A DNA stretch of 64,000 bases from Acinetobacter towneri DSM 14962 = CIP 107472. Its GTDB lineage: Bacteria; Pseudomonadota; Gammaproteobacteria; Pseudomonadales; Moraxellaceae. The notes under the pieces are model-generated. The model worked only from the letters and a program-made list of their open reading frames with translations. It was not told the origin of the DNA and made no database searches. The number at the start of each line of letters is the position of its first letter. Position 1 is the stretch's first letter. The translations under genes and the position numbers were made by a program. This document shows, in pieces, positions 27,735-35,602 of this stretch. The DNA is taken from contig NZ_KB849695.1 of the NCBI RefSeq assembly GCF_000368785.1, positions 103,650 to 167,649 on the forward strand. The letters run 5' to 3'.

Positions 27735-28091
27735 ATGAGAAAAACTGAAGTCTATCAAGTACGCTTGGACTCTCAAGAGAAAAAACAAGCCTTTGCTGTG
27801 TTTAAACAGTTGGGGATTACGCCTGCGCAAGCGGTACGTTTGTTTTTTAAGCAAGTCGTGCTGACTAAATCAATTCCCTTTTCAATTGAAAATCAGAATA
27901 TTAATCTGGAACAATTGATTAAGTTACGCAAATTAAAACAAGAGCAAAAAGCAACGCTAGTGGATGCAACCCCAAGCAATGAAGCATCTGTAACTGGCAA
28001 TAATAGTGTTGAAGATTTTGAACTGGATGATGAACATCTAGACTTGTTTGATGAACTCAATGCAATTTTGGGTGAAACTGACAAAAATTAA
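27735..28091 (+). CDS. RelB/DinJ family antitoxin-like protein, no toxin adjacent
   Basis: The first 50 residues, with TEVYQVRLDSQEKKQAFAVF, LGITPAQAVRLFFKQVV and KSIPFSI, match the ribbon-helix-helix domain of RelB/DinJ antitoxins, which bind both their operator and a RelE/YafQ toxin. The remainder is unusual: 118 residues in all, with a polar middle and a very acidic end (VEDFELDDEHLDLFDEL). RelB proteins are commonly 80-95 residues. No RelE-like frame is found up- or downstream; the next gene is a GNAT protein 93 bases on. It may be an orphan antitoxin or a repressor of other genes. Confidence 0.75.
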   Translation: MRKTEVYQVRLDSQEKKQAFAVFKQLGITPAQAVRLFFKQVVLTKSIPFSIENQNINLEQLIKLRKLKQEQKATLVDATPSNEASVTGNNSVEDFELDDEHLDLFDELNAILGETDKN

Positions 28092-28184
28092 CAGTGTTGC
28101 ATTTTTAAACAATTCTTTAAAAATTTACTTTAAAAACTTAGCTATGCTTCATGCAAGGACAATAAAAAAGCATGGAGTATCGTA

Positions 28185-28628
28185 ATGATTGTAAGACGTG
28201 CCACTTTAGAAGACTTAGACCAGCTTGCTGTATTGTTCGATGAGTATCGTCAGTTTTATGGTGCATCCTCGAATTTAAGCCTTTCAGCAGCATTCTTAAA
28301 ACAGCGTTTTGAAAATCAGGAAAGTGTGATTTTCATTCATATCAAAGATCAAAAAATCACTGGATTTGTATTACTTTATTTAGGCTTTTCTTCGGTTGCC
28401 TGCTCGACCTACTATATTTTAGATGACGTTTATGTCACCCCTGTTTTTAGACGACAAGGTTCGGCCAAACAGCTCATTGATACTGCAATTTTATTTGCAC
28501 GACATGAAAATGCGCTACGGATTAGCCTTGAAACACAAAAAAGTAATTACCAATCCCACCAATTGTATGAAAAGATGGGCTTTGTCAAAGATGATGAATT
28601 CCAGACTTATCACTGCTTTTTAAAATAG
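28185..28628 (+). CDS. GNAT family N-acetyltransferase
   Basis: A 147-residue single-domain acetyltransferase. The start IVRRATLEDLDQLAVLFDEYRQF and the middle YYILDDVYVTPVFRRQGSAKQLI, with its acetyl-CoA loop RRQGSA, define the fold; the end YEKMGFVKDDEFQTYHCF is typical. It looks like general small-molecule GNAT proteins, not the TacT toxin type. GGAG lies about ten bases before the ATG. The substrate is unknown. Confidence 0.85.
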   Translation: MIVRRATLEDLDQLAVLFDEYRQFYGASSNLSLSAAFLKQRFENQESVIFIHIKDQKITGFVLLYLGFSSVACSTYYILDDVYVTPVFRRQGSAKQLIDTAILFARHENALRISLETQKSNYQSHQLYEKMGFVKDDEFQTYHCFLK

Positions 28629-28729
28629 TCACCTGATCTGACGATTGCAGAGTTAGACAATGGATTTAAATTTAACCTAGCCCAAGCCATTGCTCATAAG
28701 CTATTGATGAAAGCTCAGCTAAACTCATG

Positions 28730-29452
28730 TTATTCCATACGGCTTTTTGCCAACTCGACATGTTCAGGGCTTAAATACATCCATTCACCCACATCTAAAG
28801 CCAAATCAGTCAAGTTTAATGCACCAACTTGCTGACGATGTAATTGTTCTACTTTATTGCCCACTGCTGCCAGCATACGTTTAACTTGGTGATAAACACC
28901 TTGATGAATGGTCATCTGCAATTCATGTTCAGCAAGCTGTTGTACCTCTGTTGCAGCAAATGTCCCTGATTCATTGCGCAATGCGACACCCTGCTCAAGT
29001 TGCTGGATTTGTGTTGCATTAATCGGGTCTGCGGTGTGCATAGCATACACTTTTGCCACATGCTTTTTAGGATGGGTCAATGCTTGTAAAAACTGTCCAT
29101 CATCCGTCAGCAATAACAGCCCTGTGGTGTCCTGATCTAAGCGTCCAACACACTGCAAACCACGATTCAGCAATACATCATCAAACAAGTCAAACACACT
29201 AAAATGATGGGTCGCTTGATGCGAACACTCATAGCCTTGTGGTTTATGTAAGGCGATATAGACCTTTTCACGATATTGATAATTTTGCCCATACACCGAA
29301 AATTGCAAAACCGTTTCAGGCGCAATTTTTATCGCGAATTTAGGATTGGTCTGGGTTTCGCCCATAATGGTGACTGCACCATTTTTAATGAGTTGTTGGC
29401 AATGTTTACGTGATCCAAAGCCTTGTGATTGCAACATTTTTTCCAACAACAT
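28730..29452 (-). CDS. rsuA: RsuA-family 16S rRNA pseudouridine synthase
   Basis: The 240-residue protein has an N-terminal S4 RNA-binding domain (MLLEKMLQSQGFGSRKHCQQLIKN region), then ALHKPQGYECS, and the catalytic motif GRLDQDTTGLLLLTDDG with the nucleophilic Asp. These mark the RsuA/RluB/E/F branch, and length and layout are closest to RsuA, which modifies U516 of 16S rRNA. The symbol is given on family resemblance; RluE or RluF specificity is less likely but not excluded. Confidence 0.85.
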   Translation of the reverse strand: MLLEKMLQSQGFGSRKHCQQLIKNGAVTIMGETQTNPKFAIKIAPETVLQFSVYGQNYQYREKVYIALHKPQGYECSHQATHHFSVFDLFDDVLLNRGLQCVGRLDQDTTGLLLLTDDGQFLQALTHPKKHVAKVYAMHTADPINATQIQQLEQGVALRNESGTFAATEVQQLAEHELQMTIHQGVYHQVKRMLAAVGNKVEQLHRQQVGALNLTDLALDVGEWMYLSPEHVELAKSRME

Positions 29453-29611
29453 GATGAGCGACCTAATGATAAAAAGTATAAATATATTTGCTGCTATTCT
29501 AAACCAAATACACCGTAAATTCTGAACACATTGCGTACCTTGCCCGCTTGTAGTTCAAAACAGTTACAATAACTGCACTTTTCCAATTTATTTCCCCTTT
29601 TATGGATCACC

Positions 29612-30067
29612 ATGCTCTCTCAATTAGACCTTAACCTGATGGTGCTGATCGTTCTACTCGCATGCGGTATTTTTAGCCAAAATACGGCTGTGACCATTGC
29701 CGCAGCAGTACTGATTGTTTTTAGAATTACGCCGCTAAGTGAATTTTTCCCACTATTGCAGCAGCATGGCTTAAATCTGGGCATTATCATTCTCACCATT
29801 GGCGTACTGACACCTATTGCCAGTGGCAAACTTCCAGGCGAAGCAATTCTAAAATCTTTCCTGAGTTGGAAATCTTTACTTGCGATTGCAATTGGTGTTT
29901 TTGTGGCATGGTTAGGCGGGCGTGGTGTCAAGCTCATGACCAATCAGCCTGATGTGGTCGCAGGCTTATTGATTGGTACAGTCGCAGGTGTTGCTGTGCT
30001 ACGTGGCGTGCCTGTGGGACCACTGATTGCAGCAGGAATTCTCACCTTGTTTATTGGCTATTCTTAA
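29612..30067 (+). CDS. DUF441 family inner membrane protein
   Basis: A 151-residue, very hydrophobic protein with about four membrane helices ([68 protein letters not shown]). The LNLGI and VGPLIAAGI segments match the YeaL/DUF441 family. The function of the family is unknown. It stands alone between divergent rsuA and convergent MFS genes. Confidence 0.85.
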   Translation: MLSQLDLNLMVLIVLLACGIFSQNTAVTIAAAVLIVFRITPLSEFFPLLQQHGLNLGIIILTIGVLTPIASGKLPGEAILKSFLSWKSLLAIAIGVFVAWLGGRGVKLMTNQPDVVAGLLIGTVAGVAVLRGVPVGPLIAAGILTLFIGYS

Positions 30068-30088
30068 CATAGATTTAGGGACGCTTGG

Positions 30089-30150
30089 TTTAGATGGTTT
30101 TGCTTGAATTCATCGTCTTGTATCAACCAATTTCAATAAAAACCATCCAA
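30089..30150. repeat. Inverted repeat between DUF441 and MFS genes
   Basis: TTTAGATGGTTTT at 30089-30101 is mirrored, with one difference, by AAAACCATCCAAA at 30138-30150, just before the convergent MFS stop. It could act as a shared terminator for the two convergent genes, though the loop is long (36 bases). Confidence 0.4.
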
Positions 30151-30152
30151 AT

Positions 30153-31352
30153 CTAAGCCACTTTGCGAAACAAGATAGATGTTAATATCATTCCCATTGC
30201 AGATAAAACGGCCATTAAAATACCAACCCAAAGCCATGTTCCTGTGGCAGATACGATCGCTGCGACCACAGGCGGCAATAAAAATTGTGAAATTGCCGAG
30301 CACTGCAACACCAAACCTACGGTGGTACTAATCGCAATCGGTTGTGGTGCAAAATTAAGTACTTGCGCAAATACCACAGCTGCGACTAAACCACCAAATA
30401 AAGAGAAATGGATGACCAATAAAAACTGCACAATGAATGGTAAAACATCACGCAAAATATAAAAACTCAGTGCGCATAGCATCAATACCGCAAAACCCAT
30501 TTGCATCAACACTTGCGCTCTCAGCCCACGCTGTAATAACAACCCACATACAAATGTACCCACCGCATTTGCCATTGCAACCATAGCTGTGAGCACACCT
30601 GCGGTTTGTAAAGATATTTGATATTGCTGATAAATGATCGGCAAAAAACCCACCAAACTGAACCACTGCCCTGCATAAACACCAAAAACCAAAGCCAATA
30701 TCCATGCGGGTGGATGGCTCAAAGTGCTTTTAATCAGTTCAAAGATGGCAATGGCTTGCGTGCTGATCTGCACACTCGGTACGGCTTTATAAATGATGAT
30801 TGCGAGCGCAAAGGATAACAATCCAAAACACATCCACACGCCTTGCCAATCCAAGATGGTCAGTAAAAACGGCGTACTTAGTAAACCAATACCCATCCCG
30901 CCGCCCATATAGGCACTCCACAGCCCCATTTTGGCAGGCAACTGCTCCACTGCAACCAGTTGACGAATAAATGCAGGGCCGCTGAGTGTAATCAGTAAAA
31001 AGCCAAAACCTTCAATTACACGCAGACTTAATAGTGCGGAAAAGCTATGTACAAAACCACCGACAAAACTTGCACCTGCCAATAAAGACAAACCCAAAAG
31101 TACACAGCGTTTTAAGCCAATTTTTGCGGTATAACTGCCTAGCAACAACGCCAAAGTCATGCCTGCAGCTTGTACTAAAGACAGCAAAAAGCCTGCCTGA
31201 ACCAGACTAATTCCGAGTTCAGCTTGAAGGATAGACACAGTCGGTGGCAACTTGCCAATATGCATTGCTGCCATAAAACCCGCAGCAACAATCCATAAAT
31301 CCTTGGTCAGCCAACGTACCGAACTCACAGCGCTCTCCCTTAATTTTCGCAA
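30153..31352 (-). CDS. Major facilitator superfamily transporter
   Basis: A 399-residue protein with twelve predicted membrane helices in two six-helix halves. The cytoplasmic loop between helices 2 and 3 reads GSYTAKIGLKRCVLLG, a degenerate form of the MFS motif A, and PPTVSILQAELGISLVQAGFLLSL matches the CynX/NimT-like end of the superfamily. No substrate can be read from sequence. The metR gene lies about 106 bases downstream on the same strand; an inverted repeat separates them, so co-transcription is doubtful. Confidence 0.85.
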   Translation of the reverse strand: MRKLRESAVSSVRWLTKDLWIVAAGFMAAMHIGKLPPTVSILQAELGISLVQAGFLLSLVQAAGMTLALLLGSYTAKIGLKRCVLLGLSLLAGASFVGGFVHSFSALLSLRVIEGFGFLLITLSGPAFIRQLVAVEQLPAKMGLWSAYMGGGMGIGLLSTPFLLTILDWQGVWMCFGLLSFALAIIIYKAVPSVQISTQAIAIFELIKSTLSHPPAWILALVFGVYAGQWFSLVGFLPIIYQQYQISLQTAGVLTAMVAMANAVGTFVCGLLLQRGLRAQVLMQMGFAVLMLCALSFYILRDVLPFIVQFLLVIHFSLFGGLVAAVVFAQVLNFAPQPIAISTTVGLVLQCSAISQFLLPPVVAAIVSATGTWLWVGILMAVLSAMGMILTSILFRKVA

Positions 31353-31421
31353 GGCAAGCTTAGCAAGAACATCTCACTGTTTTTAGTGGAGATTTAGATG
31401 AGCTTAGTGTTTTTAGCAATT

Positions 31422-31449
31422 AATCAGCATCCTCTTTAAAATGCTGATT
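31422..31449. repeat. Hairpin between MFS and metR genes
   Basis: AATCAGCAT and ATGCTGATT form a perfect nine-base stem around a ten-base loop, ten bases beyond the metR stop. There is no good T-run on the minus strand, so it is either a weak metR terminator or an RNA-end stabilising hairpin. Confidence 0.45.
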
Positions 31450-31458
31450 GTGCAATTT

Positions 31459-32379
31459 TTAACTCGAATAATATTGTGTGCGTTTTTGGGAAAATTTCTC
31501 TAATTGCTTCAAAAAGCCTTCAAAATAGCTCTTTTCTTTTTCTTCGCTACGATAACCCGCATACAAGGTACGGCGTAATCCTCCCGCAGCAACGCAGTCT
31601 AAACGACGTGAAGTTACCCAGCCTTTTTGCTCATATTCATTCACCACCCAATCTGGCAATGCGCCAATCCCTCGCCCACTCGCCACCAGTTGAATCAACA
31701 TTTGGGTTAAATCTGTAGTACGAATAGCTTTTGGCTGAATATTGGCTGGAATGAATAGCTTAGACATAATATCTAAACGGTGTTTATCGACAGGATAGGT
31801 AATCAGGGTTTCTTCTGCCAACTCCTGTACGGTAATGCGCTCGGCACGTACTAAAGGATGAGTATTTGACAACACCAAACGCGATTCATATTCAAAAATT
31901 GGAAAATATTCGATACCTTTTAAGGCAATCGGGTCTGCAGTAATCAATAGGTCAAATTCTGCGTTTTGCAATAATTCATGCGGATTGGCTTCAAAACCTG
32001 AAGCAAAATCTAAATCTACATCAGGGTATTGCTGACGATATTGATTCAGCAGCGGCATCAACCAGTCAAAACAACTGTGACATTCCGAAGAAAAAATAAT
32101 CCGCCCCGTTTGCCCATGCACAATGCGGGTAATATCGGTTTGGGTAATTTGAATTTGTGGCAAGACATCATCCGCCAGTTTCAATAAACGCTGCCCAACA
32201 TTGGAAAATGTCACAGGACGACTACGGCGATTCACCACTTCTACGCCATACCAATGATCTAGTTCTTTGAGTTGATGAGAAATGGCAGATGGCGTCAGAC
32301 ATAAATCATTGGCGGCAGCAACCAAAGAACCATGTTCACGCAGGGCTGATAGCGTTTTTAAGTGGCGAATTTCAAGCAT
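31459..32379 (-). CDS. metR: LysR-type regulator of methionine synthesis MetR
   Basis: A 306-residue LysR-type activator. The N-terminal winged helix is MLEIRHLKTLSALREHGSLVAAA then CLTPSAISHQLKELD. The effector domain carries SECHSCFDWLMPLL, ANPHELLQNAEFDLLIT and ALPDWVVNEYEQKGWV, which align well by memory with E. coli MetR, the homocysteine-responsive activator of metE and other genes. No met gene adjoins it here (metK is at 48149), so its targets lie elsewhere. The C-terminus is shorter than the E. coli one. Confidence 0.82.
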   Translation of the reverse strand: MLEIRHLKTLSALREHGSLVAAANDLCLTPSAISHQLKELDHWYGVEVVNRRSRPVTFSNVGQRLLKLADDVLPQIQITQTDITRIVHGQTGRIIFSSECHSCFDWLMPLLNQYRQQYPDVDLDFASGFEANPHELLQNAEFDLLITADPIALKGIEYFPIFEYESRLVLSNTHPLVRAERITVQELAEETLITYPVDKHRLDIMSKLFIPANIQPKAIRTTDLTQMLIQLVASGRGIGALPDWVVNEYEQKGWVTSRRLDCVAAGGLRRTLYAGYRSEEKEKSYFEGFLKQLEKFSQKRTQYYSS

Positions 32380-32662
32380 TGCTTGTTCCTAGTTTTTCAA
32401 GTTATTGACTGCATGTTTAGACCTAGGTCGCATTTTTATTTTGCAAAATAAGAGACAAAGCCAAACATGATTCAATTTAATAATGAATTAATTTAATCTT
32501 AGCATGTAAATAATGAGTTTTCTTCATCTTAGTTTTTATTCGATGATATTTACTACGAAATCAATACAATTCCATAAAAATAATATGGCTTTCAGCAAGC
32601 ATGTTTTAGGCTTCCAACGTGCAGAGCCAAACTAGAATTGAAATTCTTAACCCAAGCCTCGC

Positions 32663-33646
32663 TTACTCCGACAACTTCTCTCCACAATGTGGGCAGTATT
32701 TATAAGGCTCCTGTTCTAAACGCAGCTCTTCTTCACGACGCTCACGAATTAACTGCAATAAAATATCTTGGGTTTGCTCAGTGTTTAAACCGACTTGTTT
32801 GCGTAAATCTTCAATTTTTTCTTGATCATTTAACAGATCAATCTCACTATTTTGCAATAGCTCTCTAAATTTCAACCCTAAATGCTGCTTACGTTGTTCA
32901 AGTTCGTTGGCTAAACCTGTGGCTAAAATACCTGCAGGCAATGCTGCCAAGCCGACACCCAATACCGTAATTAACGCACCTAAAATTCTGCCCCAAGGGG
33001 TAATTGGTGTGACATCGCCATAACCGACTGTGGTTAAAGTCACCACTGCCCACCACATCGAAGCGGGAATTGAGCTAAAGGCTTCAGGCTGTGCCTTGCT
33101 TTCCACCACATACACACCTGCGGCAGACATCACAATCATAATAGAGAGAATAAAAATGACTGCCTGAAATGATCCTTTTTCCCGTTCGATCACTCTTAAT
33201 AAAATTTGCAATGATACAAAGTAACGTGTCAGTTTTAACAAACGCAGCAAACGTAAAATTCTTAGGAACCGTAAATCTAGATGCACAAAGAAGTTAATAT
33301 AAGCAGGTAGAATCGCCAACAAATCTATAATTGCCCCACCGCTGGTAAGCCATTTTACACGCTGTTTCCACGGCGAAATAAACGGGTCTTTTTCGGCAAT
33401 ACTCCAAATCCGCAGCAAATATTCAAGCGTAAACACTGCAATGGAAAAATTTTCAAAATGGTCAAAAAATACCTGATAGGCAAGATAGACATCATTCACC
33501 GACTCTAAAATAACCGCACTGGCATTGCCTAAAATCAGTAAAATTAAAAAATAGTTAATGCAACGACTAAACCATGTTTCATAGTCATCGTCGTGTAAGT
33601 TGTTATAGACAAATTTTCGAAATGTGTACCACGGTGTAAATGCCAT
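32663..33646 (-). CDS. Voltage-gated potassium channel-like ion transporter with C-terminal zinc ribbon
   Basis: A 327-residue membrane protein of the six-helix Kv type. The S4 voltage sensor is seen as DLRFLRILRLLRLLKLTRYF (residues about 120-140), with a basic residue every third position. The pore is WWAVVTLTTVGYGDVTP, with the K+ filter TVGYGD. After S6 there is a predicted coiled coil (LEQRKQHLGLKFRELLQ onward) and a final YCPHCGEKL, which is half of a zinc ribbon. Inference: a tetramer in which the tail helps assembly or senses metal. The start MAFTPWYTFRKFVYNNLHD is typical of Kv-like bacterial channels. Confidence 0.9.
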   Translation of the reverse strand: MAFTPWYTFRKFVYNNLHDDDYETWFSRCINYFLILLILGNASAVILESVNDVYLAYQVFFDHFENFSIAVFTLEYLLRIWSIAEKDPFISPWKQRVKWLTSGGAIIDLLAILPAYINFFVHLDLRFLRILRLLRLLKLTRYFVSLQILLRVIEREKGSFQAVIFILSIMIVMSAAGVYVVESKAQPEAFSSIPASMWWAVVTLTTVGYGDVTPITPWGRILGALITVLGVGLAALPAGILATGLANELEQRKQHLGLKFRELLQNSEIDLLNDQEKIEDLRKQVGLNTEQTQDILLQLIRERREEELRLEQEPYKYCPHCGEKLSE

Positions 33647-33786
33647 ACCGAATATTATATTTTAAAGCTTACAGTGATGGCAGTTTAACCGAAGTTTTTC
33701 TCAAAACGATAGTATTTTATGTGACGTTAAGCGGGCATTTTTAATGCAGAATTGCAGTATAAGTCATCATTATCCAAATGACTAAA

Positions 33787-35499
33787 CTACTGAATAAACA
33801 GTAATGCTAAACGCACCTGATCATAGCCCATGCGTGGACTAGTCGCTTCAACAATCGGGCGCAGTTTAATTGCGCCATCATCGCTGAAGTGCTCTGCATT
33901 TTGACGCTTCATTAATCGCTTATAAATTTTACGGACCTCTTCCACCACTTCTTCACCTGGATGTGCCACTGAAATATCCAGATTTTGTTCTTTTTGCAAA
34001 CGTGCCAAATGGTTGATAATAGTTGCAGGAGTTAAACCTCGCTCTACTGCAATATCCTGAATATCATAACCTTCTTCAAATAAAGCGCGGGTTTCATCTA
34101 ACGTGGCAGTCGCATAATTGGTTTTTCCACCTTTGGCAATTTTCTTTTCATTGCGCAAAATTTCGGTTTCGTTCAACGTGCCACCACAGTGACGAATAAA
34201 TGCATTATGTTGTGGTGTTAAATCCATCAGCTCATAGTGCGTTTCAGCTTCTTCAGACAATTCCTGAAAACGGCGGTCAGCCTTAATCGCTAAACTGTCG
34301 AGTTCCAAAGCTTGGCTATTAAATCCCAATAAACGCAAACCGCTTAACGATTTTAATCGTGACAACGCCACATAACCCTGCCCTTTTTCAAAAGTATGGC
34401 TAAGATTGATTTCTGCCGCTTCTAAGGTCATACCTTGTGATTTGTGGATGGTAATTGCCCATGCCAAACGCAGCGGAATTTGCTGGAAACTGGCAATGGT
34501 TTTGCCTGCATCATTATCCACCGACCAAGTTTCAGGCTCGACCAGTAATACTGTGCCATCGGTCAATTTTACTTTAGGCAAAATGCCGTGATCATCATCT
34601 TCTTCAAAGCCAATCACTTCGCCCAAACTGCCGTTGATATAGCCCATATCGAAGTTGTTTTTAACAAACATCACTTTGGCATGTTTTTTTAGATTTAAAA
34701 TTTCAGGCGCACGTACGGATGATTTCAGCGTTTCAATCAACTTTTCATTGCCATCACACACGGCATCAAACTGCTTGCTCTCAGTTTCAATTTCATTCAA
34801 ATGCTTAAAGTTGATATTGTCCACATCCATATTGTGCGTATATAAACGCGTGAAAGTGTCGCCAATATCTTGATGACGGGTGTGTTCCAAAGCCTGAATA
34901 TGTTGATGATCAATACTTTGTACACGAATCGCATTGAGAATGTCATTTAAGTAGTCATCGCCCTGACGGTGCTGCTCGGTTAAATAACAGACCCGAAATT
35001 TAGCTTCGACCCACGCATCTGACATAAAACAGAACTTGTCACGATTGCGCTCATCGTTTTTTCCCACAGGCGGTAACTGGAAAAAATCTCCCGCGACAAT
35101 CACCTGAATACCACCAAAAGCGTCATCACTGTCTTTGAAATATTTTAAAACCTGATTGACCAAATTCAGTTGCTTAGCATGCAACATCGAAATTTCATCA
35201 ATAATCAGCACTTGCGCATTTTCTAAATGTTCTTTGAGATATTTGCGCTCTTTCATATTTTTCAGGTCGGCATCGGACAAAAAATCTTTAATACCAATGC
35301 CTGCCCATGTATGAATGGTCATGCCATTCATGTGCGTTGCAGCAATGCCTGTAGATGCCGTAATTGCCACTGGCACTTTGCGCGCTTTTAAATAATTGAT
35401 GTATTGATTCAGGGTATAGGTTTTACCCGCACCAGCCGAGCCTGTTAAAAAGACATTTTCGCCTGCTTTTAAAAGTTTAAGTGCAGTTTCCTGTTTCAT
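33787..35499 (-). CDS. PIF1/RecD-like DNA helicase with C-terminal HTH_40-like domain
   Basis: A 570-residue superfamily-1 helicase. Motif I is FLTGSAGAGKTYTLNQ (residues about 17-32), motif Ia ASTGIAATHM, motif II LIIDEISML, motif III VIVAGDFFQLPPVG, and the late motifs include AWAITIHKSQGMTLEAAEINL and GYVALSRLKSL, as in PIF1. The C-terminal quarter contains TLDETRALFEEGYDIQDIA and RGLTPATIINHLARL, the HTH_40/RQC-minor pattern also seen in RecQ-like and YpbB proteins. PIF1 enzymes unwind G-quadruplexes and forked DNA; the HTH may target it to structured DNA. Adjacent is a PcfJ-like gene (about 100 bases upstream). Confidence 0.88.
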   Translation of the reverse strand: MKQETALKLLKAGENVFLTGSAGAGKTYTLNQYINYLKARKVPVAITASTGIAATHMNGMTIHTWAGIGIKDFLSDADLKNMKERKYLKEHLENAQVLIIDEISMLHAKQLNLVNQVLKYFKDSDDAFGGIQVIVAGDFFQLPPVGKNDERNRDKFCFMSDAWVEAKFRVCYLTEQHRQGDDYLNDILNAIRVQSIDHQHIQALEHTRHQDIGDTFTRLYTHNMDVDNINFKHLNEIETESKQFDAVCDGNEKLIETLKSSVRAPEILNLKKHAKVMFVKNNFDMGYINGSLGEVIGFEEDDDHGILPKVKLTDGTVLLVEPETWSVDNDAGKTIASFQQIPLRLAWAITIHKSQGMTLEAAEINLSHTFEKGQGYVALSRLKSLSGLRLLGFNSQALELDSLAIKADRRFQELSEEAETHYELMDLTPQHNAFIRHCGGTLNETEILRNEKKIAKGGKTNYATATLDETRALFEEGYDIQDIAVERGLTPATIINHLARLQKEQNLDISVAHPGEEVVEEVRKIYKRLMKRQNAEHFSDDGAIKLRPIVEATSPRMGYDQVRLALLFIQ

Positions 35500-35602
35500 A
35501 AGACCTATACCATGATTGAACGGCTATAGCCTAACGAGTTTTGAGCCAAAAGTTAAGGCTCAAGTCCGTGAATACGACAACAGTTGTCTTATGACTTGTA
35601 AC

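Noticed and set aside
28185..28628. GNAT protein as the toxin partner of the RelB-like gene
   Set aside because: The gap is 93 bases, the protein resembles ordinary GNAT enzymes rather than TacT-type toxins, and TacT antitoxins are not RelB-like. Kept only as a remote possibility.
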